Assembly: GCA_021770655.1 (NCBI GenBank)
Contig: JAETQO010000003.1
Span: 1-64,000, forward strand
Direction of reading: 5' to 3'
Source: Ruminococcus sp.
GTDB taxonomy: Bacteria; Bacillota; Clostridia; Oscillospirales; Ruminococcaceae
DNA length: 64,000 bases
The position numbers and the translations under genes are program-made. Shown here in pieces: positions 46,444 to 53,107 of this stretch (within the stretch, counting starts at the first letter, position 1; each line of letters starts with the position of its first letter). Below the pieces are notes generated by a model. The model saw only the letters and a program-made list of their open reading frames with translations. It was not told the origin of the DNA and ran no database searches.

Positions 46444-46475
46444 AATAAGCCGCAGTGTTTGAACTGCGGCTTATT
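46444..46475 (-). terminator. Terminator of the Fic gene
   Basis: AATAAGCCGCAGT (46444-46456) pairs perfectly with ACTGCGGCTTATT (46463-46475); T runs follow on both sides. Confidence 0.85.
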
Positions 46476-46499
46476 CTTTTTTGTCCCGGGACAAAAAAG
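46476..46499. promoter_or_regulatory. Palindrome TTGTCCCGGGACAA, copy 1
   Basis: The core at 46481-46494 is extended by T/A and C/G to a perfect 24-bp palindrome. It lies between the terminator and the stop codon of the Fic gene. The same core occurs at 47483 and 48864. Confidence 0.8.
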
Positions 46500-46506
46500 A
46501 GGAGTA

Positions 46507-47382
46507 TTATGAAATACCATTTTTCTTAGTTAAGTCAAGTGTTTCGTCATTATCGATATATAATTGCTTATTGTCCAAACAGTGAGTACCGTTATTTATA
46601 AGATTATCAAAAAAACGATACAAATAAATCGGTTCTGATTCTATACCACAGCGAACATTGCTATAATTTGCCCGGACAAGAGCATTTCTGAAATATAACG
46701 AGTTATCTTTGAACAAGTCATTGTTTATATCAAATCCCATAGAATTGAGATACTTCTGAATAAACAAAGCAGTGGTCCTTGTATTGCCCTCTCCAAACGG
46801 ATGAACTTGCCATATTCTTGATGCAAATGTTGCTATTCGTTCAACTTGAGCTGATGCTGTCATTTTGGTATATTTCTGCGAACGCTCCTCATTAAAATCA
46901 TATTGCAACGTATCAGCTATCATTCTATGATCGGCGTAAATGACAGACTCACCATTCAACACAGGCTCTTTTTTGCTTATATTGTAATCACGAAAATTTC
47001 CTATATATTTTCCGCCCAATCCAATATCAACGCCATAAAACAAATCCTTGTGATATTGTTTCAATGTAAGAAAGCTGAAAGCAAAAGCCTTGTCATTGAG
47101 TATTCTAACCATTCTCAGAGATACTTCATCTGCTTCTTTTTCAAAAACATTCACCTTATCTTCAGGCATTTTTCTATAATAACTATTCAGATTCTCCTCA
47201 ACCTTGTCATAAGACAGAGAACCTTTTATATTCTCTTTTGCCAGTGAAACCATATATTCAGACGGAACAAGATTATCTACCGCCTGCAAACCGAACGCCG
47301 TATTCCAGTTTTCCTGTTTTAATTTTGAATTTGTACTTTCTCCGATTTTTTGATACTTTATTTCATCAAGATATTCAGCCAT
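46507..47382 (-). CDS. Fic-domain protein (putative AMP-transferase/toxin)
   Basis: This 291-residue Fic/DOC-family protein has the active-site motif HPFGEGNTRTTALF with catalytic His194, and the flap GKYIGNFRDYNISK before it (residues 124-137). The usual motif is HPFxxGNGRxxR; here NTRT replaces NGR, so the second glycine is lost. Fic proteins mostly transfer AMP to protein hydroxyl groups and often act as toxins in mobile elements. No antitoxin ORF is adjacent, and I do not see a clear inhibitory helix motif. AGGAGGT precedes the ATG. It is divergent from the integrase, with a 14-bp palindrome between. Confidence 0.88.
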   Translation of the reverse strand: MAEYLDEIKYQKIGESTNSKLKQENWNTAFGLQAVDNLVPSEYMVSLAKENIKGSLSYDKVEENLNSYYRKMPEDKVNVFEKEADEVSLRMVRILNDKAFAFSFLTLKQYHKDLFYGVDIGLGGKYIGNFRDYNISKKEPVLNGESVIYADHRMIADTLQYDFNEERSQKYTKMTASAQVERIATFASRIWQVHPFGEGNTRTTALFIQKYLNSMGFDINNDLFKDNSLYFRNALVRANYSNVRCGIESEPIYLYRFFDNLINNGTHCLDNKQLYIDNDETLDLTKKNGIS

Positions 47383-47482
47383 TGAAAGACCTCCTCATTT
47401 GATACCTTGCTTATATTTTACCATAAAAACAGCACATATGTCAAACGGCTATGATGTTTCTTCCACATTTTCAATATCCGAA

Positions 47483-47496
47483 TTGTCCCGGGACAA
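47483..47496. promoter_or_regulatory. Palindrome TTGTCCCGGGACAA, copy 2
   Basis: A perfect 14-bp palindrome in the divergent region between Fic and the integrase, 17 bases above the integrase -35 box. The position fits an operator for one or both promoters. Confidence 0.8.
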
Positions 47497-47512
47497 AATA
47501 TGTCATAATATA

Positions 47513-47540
47513 TTGCAAAATGGGAAAATGATGATATAAT
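47513..47540 (+). promoter_or_regulatory. Promoter of the integrase
   Basis: TTGCAA (47513-47518) and TATAAT (47535-47540) are separated by 16 bases. Confidence 0.7.
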
Positions 47541-47591
47541 AATATAAGAACAATTCGTAAGGAACAGTATTCTACAGGAGGCAATATATTA

Positions 47592-48788
47592 TTGGACGAA
47601 AATTCTTTAACGCTGGCACAATGCAAAAAAATTATTATTTTCCTTATGGATCAAATCAACAAAAAAGATGAGTTGATTGCAGAACTTCAAAAGCAAAGCT
47701 CTCAGCTCACCGCCTCATTGTTTGATATACAAGCCCGGAACAATCTTCAATCGTTGGCACAAACAACAAAAAAAGGTGAAAATAATAAAATACAAATGAC
47801 CTTCAAAGAGTGTTCCGATCTTTGGCTTGAAGAATACGCTAGAAAAAATCATAGAGGAACAACTCTATATGCAGAAGAAATACTTGCAAGAAGAGTCGTA
47901 AGCGTACTCGGGAACACGAATATAAGCGAATTTACAAGTGATGATTTGCAAAAATATATAAATAAGCTTGCTGAAAACGGGGCAAATATAACGAATGGAA
48001 ATCCGCTGTCACGCAAAACCATAAAACACCATTTGACATATCTGCACAATATTTTTAATTTTGCAGAATTTAAAAAATTTATTTCATATAACCCTTGTGA
48101 AAAACTCTACATTCCCAAAATTGACGGAAATGGGCAGACAATGCAGTCAAAAACAATAGAAATTTACAGCTTGGATGAAGCCAAAGACTTATTAAAAATG
48201 CTTGCAAAAGCGCCATTTAAGTACCAGATCTTTTTCACACTTGCTATATATACCGGTCTCAGACGCAGCGAGTTACTGGGACTTGAATGGAAAGATATAG
48301 ACTTTGTAAACAACAGGATAAGAATTCAAAGAACGTCCAATTACACGAAAATCAAAGGCATATACACAGATGTTACAAAAACAAAAAAATCCGCACGCAC
48401 TGTTGATATACCGCCAGAACTATCTAAGTTGCTGAAACTTTATCAAAATGCACAATCCAACGAACTCAAAAAGAATGCCGAAAAAGGCATTACAATAGTA
48501 AAATCCGATAGGTTATTCGTGAAAAAAGATGGCAGCCCAATGAATCCGGCAACTCCATACAGTTGGCTTAAACGGACCTGTCAGCGCCGAAACTTCAAAT
48601 TTTATGGTGTGCATACATTTCGTCATCTTAATGCTAGTCTGCAAATAAGCGCCGGAGTTGATACGGTCTCTGTAGCTGCCGTGTTAGGACACTCAACGCC
48701 GTCAACCACACTTAACATATATAGTCATTGCTTCGACGATGCCGCAGAAAAAGCTTGTAATGCCGTTTCTGCTGCGCTCAAAGACTAG
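47592..48788 (+). CDS. Tyrosine recombinase / integrase
   Basis: This is a 398-residue site-specific recombinase. A coiled N-terminus (residues 10-50) precedes a SAM-like core-binding domain (68-170) and a catalytic domain with Arg224 (TGLRRSEL), Lys near 266, His341 and Arg344 (HTFRHLNAS), His367 (LGHSTP) and Tyr377 (LNIYSH). All catalytic residues are present, so it could be active. Translation probably begins at a TTG (47592), ten bases after AGGAGG; no in-frame ATG is closer than 17 codons. It may have inserted the island beside tRNA-Leu, but the gap of 2 kb to the tRNA is unusual. Confidence 0.93.
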   Translation: MDENSLTLAQCKKIIIFLMDQINKKDELIAELQKQSSQLTASLFDIQARNNLQSLAQTTKKGENNKIQMTFKECSDLWLEEYARKNHRGTTLYAEEILARRVVSVLGNTNISEFTSDDLQKYINKLAENGANITNGNPLSRKTIKHHLTYLHNIFNFAEFKKFISYNPCEKLYIPKIDGNGQTMQSKTIEIYSLDEAKDLLKMLAKAPFKYQIFFTLAIYTGLRRSELLGLEWKDIDFVNNRIRIQRTSNYTKIKGIYTDVTKTKKSARTVDIPPELSKLLKLYQNAQSNELKKNAEKGITIVKSDRLFVKKDGSPMNPATPYSWLKRTCQRRNFKFYGVHTFRHLNASLQISAGVDTVSVAAVLGHSTPSTTLNIYSHCFDDAAEKACNAVSAALKD

Positions 48789-48860
48789 GCTATTATTTGT
48801 TAGCTTCAACTTATTTTTCTTTTCTTGCCCTCTACACCTAAAATGAGATAGAAATAGCTG

Positions 48861-48880
48861 AAATTGTCCCGGGACAATTT
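48861..48880. promoter_or_regulatory. Palindrome TTGTCCCGGGACAA, copy 3
   Basis: The core at 48864-48877 is extended by AAA/TTT to a perfect 20-bp palindrome, between the convergent integrase and XRE genes. Confidence 0.8.
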
Positions 48881-48937
48881 ATTATCAGCTTCGTCCAATG
48901 TTCTTGCTCATTCTTTTTCACAGTTTTCCTCTTTCTC

Positions 48938-49183
48938 CTACTCCTGTTCGTACCTCAATCGAGATAGCTGATATTGTGTTTCCAAACAGCTCAGATCCAT
49001 AACAGATACGTTATACAACCTCGAAAAAACGATAAAATACGTTGTCATTACTGTGGTCGACAGAACCTTGCCTTCTTCAACGTTCTTAAAATACCGTGAT
49101 GATAAGCCAAGCTCCGCCGCCACGTTTTGCCTACTCAGACCATTGTTTTCTCTCAATTCAATCAAATATTCTCTACGCAGCAT
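48938..49183 (-). CDS. XRE-family HTH regulator of the island
   Basis: This 81-residue protein has an HTH (LIELRENNGLSRQNVAAELGLSSRYFKNVEEGK) followed by a helical tail (FSRLYNVSVMDLSCLE). It is convergent with the integrase and is the best candidate in the window to bind the TTGTCCCGGGACAA palindromes or the inverted repeats upstream of itself; this is inference. AGGTAT precedes the ATG weakly. Confidence 0.85.
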   Translation of the reverse strand: MLRREYLIELRENNGLSRQNVAAELGLSSRYFKNVEEGKVLSTTVMTTYFIVFSRLYNVSVMDLSCLETQYQLSRLRYEQE

Positions 49184-49209
49184 AAGAATACCTCCAAAAA
49201 ATTTAAATT

Positions 49210-49329
49210 TTATCTAAAAAAGAGGAAAAGGCGGCTGGAATAACAATAAAAATCAAGATCTATTGATCCTGTATAGTTATAACCAAAGTAAAATAAGACA
49301 AAGATAAAGTCTTAACCTTTTTTAGATAA
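49210..49329. repeat. Spaced inverted repeat upstream of the XRE gene
   Basis: TTATCTAAAAAAG (49210-49222) recurs inverted at 49317-49329, a perfect 13-bp match separated by 94 bases. A smaller inverted pair (TAAGAC/GTCTTA) lies between. It may be a regulatory or replication-related site; the rest of 49184-49406 shows nothing else I can name. Confidence 0.5.
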
Positions 49330-49406
49330 TAATACATAGTGGGTTATAAATATGAGGGTTCAAATTAACCACTACCCTTACACAAACAAAATTTTTGCCA
49401 AAAGGC

Positions 49407-49518
49407 TTGACAAAGTTTATTATCTGTGCTATTATACAAATGTGTAAAGTGGTTGACCTTATTTTTAAGGTTATAACATTGACTGTGGAGCTTAGTGTGT
49501 GTGGGCTCCACTTTTTTT
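49407..49518 (+). ncRNA. Candidate short RNA with promoter and terminator
   Basis: TTGACA (49407-49412) and TATTAT (49430-49435), 17 bases apart, are followed by a transcript of about 75 bases. It carries the hairpin ACCTTA-TTTT-TAAGGT (49456-49471) and an intrinsic terminator with stem GTGGAGC (49485-49491)/GCTCCAC (49505-49511) and seven T residues. No ORF with a ribosome site fits inside. Its 3-prime end is antisense to the last codons of the winged-helix gene. Confidence 0.5.
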
Positions 49519-50103
49519 TATGTTCCCAACCACTCTCAGCACAACAAAATAAGTGTTATCGGTGTAATCGCCACATCTTGTTTTCTTTCTTTGCTTTCTT
49601 ATAAGTCCTTTTTCTATTAGTTCTTTTATCAATGAACACACACTGTTCTTATTTAAATTCAGAATATTTACAAGATCGTTAAGCGGCTGATAAAATCTCG
49701 CTATATCATTGCAAATAAGCTTGCAAAATACCGCATAAACATAAAAAAGCTTAGGCTTCAAATCGGAAGAATAAGCTTTTTTATTATTTATGTAGAAATA
49801 GTCCTTGCTCAGATCATAAGGCTTTAACGCATAGTGATACGCCCCTAAATGCCCATCAGAGCCGTCCAAACGATATTTATAAGTGATTATGCCCATTTCC
49901 TCAAGGCGGCGTACAGAGCGTTTAACGCTTGCCACAGAGCATTTGCAGACAGCGGCTATGGTTTCCTGTTTAATGCAGACTTCATACCCATTTTTGCTGA
50001 GTCTTGTGTATCCATTAACAAGGCTATACAGCTTACAGGCAACTGCAAAATCCGTAAAGTTGGAGCGGAACATTTCCAGAAAGCTTACCGGTATACGCAT
50101 CAT
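49492..50103 (-). CDS. Winged-helix DNA-binding protein of the island
   Basis: This is a protein of about 203 residues with two winged-helix-like regions. The first is IKQETIAAVCKCSVASVKRSVRRLEEMGIITYKY (residues about 45-80). The second is LNDLVNILNLNKNSVCSLIKELIEKGLIRKQRKK near residue 140. This is the layout of RepA/DnaD-like replication initiators or of paired-HTH regulators found on mobile elements. GAGGTG lies above two adjacent ATGs (50103, 50100). It may be a remnant of the element's replication or control module. Confidence 0.75.
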   Translation of the reverse strand: MMRIPVSFLEMFRSNFTDFAVACKLYSLVNGYTRLSKNGYEVCIKQETIAAVCKCSVASVKRSVRRLEEMGIITYKYRLDGSDGHLGAYHYALKPYDLSKDYFYINNKKAYSSDLKPKLFYVYAVFCKLICNDIARFYQPLNDLVNILNLNKNSVCSLIKELIEKGLIRKQRKKTRCGDYTDNTYFVVLRVVGNIKKSGAHTH

Positions 50104-50126
50104 TTTCACCTCAATTCTTTTTGCAA

Positions 50127-50156
50127 TAAAAAAAAACCTGACATTTTTATTCAGGT
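50127..50156 (-). terminator. Strong terminator of the sigma-like/small-peptide unit
   Basis: ACCTGA (50136-50141) pairs with TCAGGT (50151-50156), followed on the minus strand by ten T residues. Confidence 0.85.
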
Positions 50157-50207
50157 CTTTATACTGATTTATTTTTTATAAACTTCGATTGTTGTTTCCA
50201 GTCAAGT

Positions 50208-50312
50208 CTATGTTGCTGCTGAAACATTCGCCGCCAGAGTGGTCATTCCTATCGCCGCCGCGAGCATTGCCGCCGTGCAGCGTTTTAATATTTTTTTGAT
50301 CTTCATTTGCAT
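50208..50312 (-). CDS. 34-residue signal-peptide-like ORF
   Basis: A short ORF begins MQMKIKKILKRCTAAMLAAA after a strong AAAGGAG site. It is a complete N-terminal signal peptide: basic n-region, Ala-rich core, and an LAANVSAA signal-peptidase-type end just before the stop codon. It follows the sigma-like gene by 68 bases. It is either the stump of a truncated exported protein or a real tiny secreted or membrane peptide. Confidence 0.5.
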   Translation of the reverse strand: MQMKIKKILKRCTAAMLAAAIGMTTLAANVSAAT

Positions 50313-50327
50313 TACTCCTTTGTTTTT

Positions 50328-50366
50328 GCAAAGAAAAAAGAGCCGAATTTTCGACTCTTTCTTTGC
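50328..50366 (-). terminator. Hairpin after the sigma-like gene
   Basis: GCAAAGAAA-AGAG pairs with CTCTTTCTTTGC, with an inner CGAA/TTCG stem and a T-rich downstream side on the minus strand. It may partly terminate before the small ORF. Confidence 0.6.
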
Positions 50367-50380
50367 TTATTCAGTTGTTG

Positions 50381-51121
50381 TTAGTCCTCTGTGAGAAACC
50401 ATATTACCGTGCCGTCAAAACCTACATTAAACTCAATATCGCCTGCGTATTTCAGAGCATTGTTTCCGCTGTAAATCTCCCACCTGTTAAACAGTCCGTA
50501 GTCGATGACGTGCAGGCAGTTCTCTCTTGTTTCGCATACTATACCGTATACCTCATCTTCATTTTCCGCATGGTCAATCAGCCAACTGCTGTCTGCGTCA
50601 ACATATGCGTCTGTGTGAGCATATGACAGGTCTGTCATACGCTGTTTTCGTTTATGGATTGCCACTTGCGATACAGCGTATTTCTTTGCTGTGTCCCGCT
50701 CGGTAAGACCGGCATAAAACAGGTCATGGATCAGTTCCTGTTCATCTTCCGACAGCAAAGAAAGGCATTCCGCGAGCTTGTCCGACATGATCTTATGAAT
50801 TACCTGCTCATCCACAGGTTCGCTGTTATCGATCAGAATATCCGTACCGCTGAATTCATCCGTGGTGAGCATATCTACGGAAATATCTCCGTTCTGTGCC
50901 GACCGTCTGTCCAGATACTGCTGTCTGTTTTGCGCTCGGTAAAACTCGGTGTACTGCTCCTGCGTTACTTCCATAAGCATTCCATGCAGAGGGATGAATT
51001 TCCGACCTTCATAGGTTATATCCGTGTCCCGTCTGCGGCACAGCTCCGAGTAAGTGATTTCCTCATAGCCGTCCTGCGAGAGAATAAAGCATTTTGAATT
51101 GGCATATTTATCGTCTGCCAT
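50381..51121 (-). CDS. Sigma-70 region 4-like protein with extra C-terminal domain
   Basis: This is a 246-residue protein. Residues about 50-160 resemble the small sigma-like proteins common on Firmicute conjugative elements: GMLMEVTQEQYTEFYRAQNRQQYL, then a sigma-4-type HTH, LSEDEQELIHDLFYAGLTERDTAKKYAVSQVAIHKRKQRM. In those proteins the chain usually ends soon after. Here it continues for another 85 residues (ADSSWLIDHAENEDEVYGIV and GDIEFNVGFDGTVIWFLTED), an unrelated-looking acidic, aromatic domain. It may be a genuine fusion or the product of a rearrangement. An 11-bp perfect inverted repeat lies just above the ATG. Confidence 0.7.
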   Translation of the reverse strand: MADDKYANSKCFILSQDGYEEITYSELCRRRDTDITYEGRKFIPLHGMLMEVTQEQYTEFYRAQNRQQYLDRRSAQNGDISVDMLTTDEFSGTDILIDNSEPVDEQVIHKIMSDKLAECLSLLSEDEQELIHDLFYAGLTERDTAKKYAVSQVAIHKRKQRMTDLSYAHTDAYVDADSSWLIDHAENEDEVYGIVCETRENCLHVIDYGLFNRWEIYSGNNALKYAGDIEFNVGFDGTVIWFLTED

Positions 51122-51136
51122 TTAGGTTTCCTCCAA

Positions 51137-51168
51137 TCAATCGTTTTGAAAAGCTGCAAAACGATTGA
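51137..51168 (-). promoter_or_regulatory. Inverted repeat upstream of the sigma-like gene
   Basis: TCAATCGTTTT (51137-51147) pairs perfectly with AAAACGATTGA (51158-51168), 15 bases above the start codon; a likely operator or leader hairpin. Confidence 0.55.
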
Positions 51169-51355
51169 CATGGAGGGCTGCGACAGCCCACGCTGTGAAG
51201 TGCGGGAATACCGCTAAATGCAAAAACGCACCTGCATAGCGACAAATTTCGCCGTACAAGTGCGTTTAGTTCATTGTATTTATGGTATATAGGTTCAGGG
51301 CAAAAACCGTAATATTCCTGTAGGAAATAGTGGTTGCTTTTTAATTTGCTGCCAT

Positions 51356-51433
51356 TTAAGAACCTATGTAGGTTATAGCTTCATATTCGCTGCTCATCAC
51401 AAGCAGCGGAACGCCGAGAATAGTCCAGCGCAT
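51356..51433 (-). CDS. 25-residue ORF with strong ribosome site
   Basis: The ORF starts MRWTILGVPLLVMSSEYEA and ends after ITYIGS, preceded by GGAGGTG at a good distance. Its hydrophobic start could insert in the membrane. It sits in a gene-poor stretch (51169-51618) with several hairpins: AAACGCAC/GTGCGTTT (51224-51270) and GCCCCG/CGGGGC (51498-51527). It might be a leader peptide or a tiny functional peptide. Confidence 0.4.
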   Translation of the reverse strand: MRWTILGVPLLVMSSEYEAITYIGS

Positions 51434-51618
51434 AAAAAACACCTCCAATCTAAAAAACTCGGATTGAAGGGTGTAGGCGTGTTGAATTGCCCCGTCAAAA
51501 CCTTGTTTTTTTTATTTGGCGGGGCTGATACCTGTTATTTAGTTCATAGATTTACGAACTGACAGTCCATTTATAATTGAATTGTTGTGCCATTATAAAG
51601 ATGGCATAAACTAGAAAC

Positions 51619-52806
51619 TTATATGTTATGGCAACAACGAACTGCTTTTTCAAACTGTTCAAGAGCCTGCTCTAAAGTTTTTCGGGGACATGCTAATACG
51701 ATACGCTGAAACTGGTCGGAACATTTACCGAAAATATGTCCAGCATCTAACCATAGTCTCGCTTTGTTGATGATAAGCTCATTTAATTCCTTACGTTCCA
51801 GTCCTAATCTTGAGCAGTTAAGCCAAGCAAAATAAGTTCCATCAGGCTCTACCAGGAAGATTTTGGGGAGCCTGTCCCGAATAAAATCGCGCAAATAATC
51901 CAAATTATCACGCAGATAAGCCTTGCACTGCGAAAGCCATTCATCTCCCTTTTCATAAGCCGCTTTGGAAGCGACCAAGCCTAATGTATTCAACTGAGAA
52001 TATCCGTTTCTCTCCATTTCTTTTTTGACTTTTCTCCGGTATTCCGCATTAGGAATCCAAATATTCGCAATCTGCAAGCCTGCAAGATTAAAGGTTTTAC
52101 TGGGTGCAGTGCAAATGATAGACTGATCTGTTAATTCGGGGCATGCTTTTGCAAACACCGTGTGCGGATGCTCCGGGAAAGCAAAATCGCAGTGTATCTC
52201 ATCCGATGCAATGATAACACCGTATTTTTTGCATATTTCTCCAATTTGCTTGAGCTCCGCTTCCGTCCAGACCCGTCCTACAGGATTATGGGGCGAGCAA
52301 AGGATAAACAGTTTCACCCGGTTTTCCTTGATCTTCGCCTCGAAATCAGCAAAATCGATCGAGTACCGTCCGTCTGCATACTCCAGTTCATTTTCGATAA
52401 GCGTTCGGTCGTTATCTCGAATAATGGAGTAAAAAGGATAATAGACCGGCGTTTGAATCATAACGCTATCGCTGGGATTGGTGAGAGAGCGAATTGCCAG
52501 TGCTAGTGCAAAAACCACACCTGGAGTTTTCACAAGCCACTCAGACTTCGGCTTCCATCCCAAATGACGCTGAAACCATCCTGATACTGCTTCGTAGTAT
52601 TCTTTTTTGACCTCGCTGTAACCGAAAATACCATGACTGACAGCCTTATGCAGGGCGTCAAGGATCGGTTCTGCGGTGGGAAAATCCATATCTGCAATCC
52701 AAAGCGGAAGAACGTCTGCTGGATAACCACGCTCGACTGAAAAATCGTATTTTAGGCTGCTTGTATTTCGGCGGTCTATAATTGTGTTGAAATTATATTT
52801 TTCCAT
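51619..52806 (-). CDS. malY: MalY/PatB-type aminotransferase, cystathionine beta-lyase
   Basis: This 395-residue PLP enzyme of the MalY/PatB class cleaves C-S bonds in cystathionine or cysteine. Motifs are PLWIADMDFPTAEPI near the N-terminus, LCSPHNPVGRVW, the SDEIHCDF aspartate, and the PLP lysine Lys237 in CTAPSKTFNLAGLQ. It is the last gene of the sulfur operon (minus strand), 40 bases after the TSCPD gene. It would release homocysteine or H2S plus pyruvate and ammonia. Confidence 0.9.
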   Translation of the reverse strand: MEKYNFNTIIDRRNTSSLKYDFSVERGYPADVLPLWIADMDFPTAEPILDALHKAVSHGIFGYSEVKKEYYEAVSGWFQRHLGWKPKSEWLVKTPGVVFALALAIRSLTNPSDSVMIQTPVYYPFYSIIRDNDRTLIENELEYADGRYSIDFADFEAKIKENRVKLFILCSPHNPVGRVWTEAELKQIGEICKKYGVIIASDEIHCDFAFPEHPHTVFAKACPELTDQSIICTAPSKTFNLAGLQIANIWIPNAEYRRKVKKEMERNGYSQLNTLGLVASKAAYEKGDEWLSQCKAYLRDNLDYLRDFIRDRLPKIFLVEPDGTYFAWLNCSRLGLERKELNELIINKARLWLDAGHIFGKCSDQFQRIVLACPRKTLEQALEQFEKAVRCCHNI

Positions 52807-52846
52807 TGTTAAATCTCCAACGCTTGTTTCAAACAGGGGTCAGCAC

Positions 52847-53092
52847 TTACAGCAATTCCTTTAAAGCTTTCGCTAATTGATCCGGGCAGGAAGTTCCTCT
52901 GCCGCCACAATCTATTCCTTCCAATTTTTGAATTGTGTCTTCAATTCTCATTCCTTGCACAAGCTGAGAAATTCCAATCGCATTGCCGGCGCAACCGCCT
53001 ACGAATTTCACACTTTTTATAAATTCATTATTATCCACTTCAATATGTATTTCTCTGGAGCAAACACCTTTGGGTTTATAAATCACTTTCAT
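52847..53092 (-). CDS. TSCPD-domain protein (TIGR03905-like)
   Basis: This 81-residue protein has the TSCPD-type signature: GVCSREIHIEVDNN, VGGCAGNAIGI, and IDCGGRGTSCPDQLA, with four conserved Cys. The domain also occurs at the C-terminus of ribonucleotide reductases. Its role is not established; the Cys residues suggest metal or thiol binding. It is part of the sulfur operon. Confidence 0.85.
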   Translation of the reverse strand: MKVIYKPKGVCSREIHIEVDNNEFIKSVKFVGGCAGNAIGISQLVQGMRIEDTIQKLEGIDCGGRGTSCPDQLAKALKELL

Positions 53093-53107
53093 ACCTTCTT
53101 TCTTATG

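Noticed and set aside
46507..49183. Complete Fic toxin-antitoxin module
   Set aside because: No small antitoxin ORF is adjacent to Fic in the same direction; the XRE gene is two genes away and convergent with the integrase, so a classical pair is not supported.
45495..51618. Attachment-site repeat of tRNA-Leu at the right edge of the island
   Set aside because: I looked for the T-arm and acceptor sequence (GTTCAAGTCCCG, TTGCCGCACCA) up to the MalY gene and beyond and did not find it.
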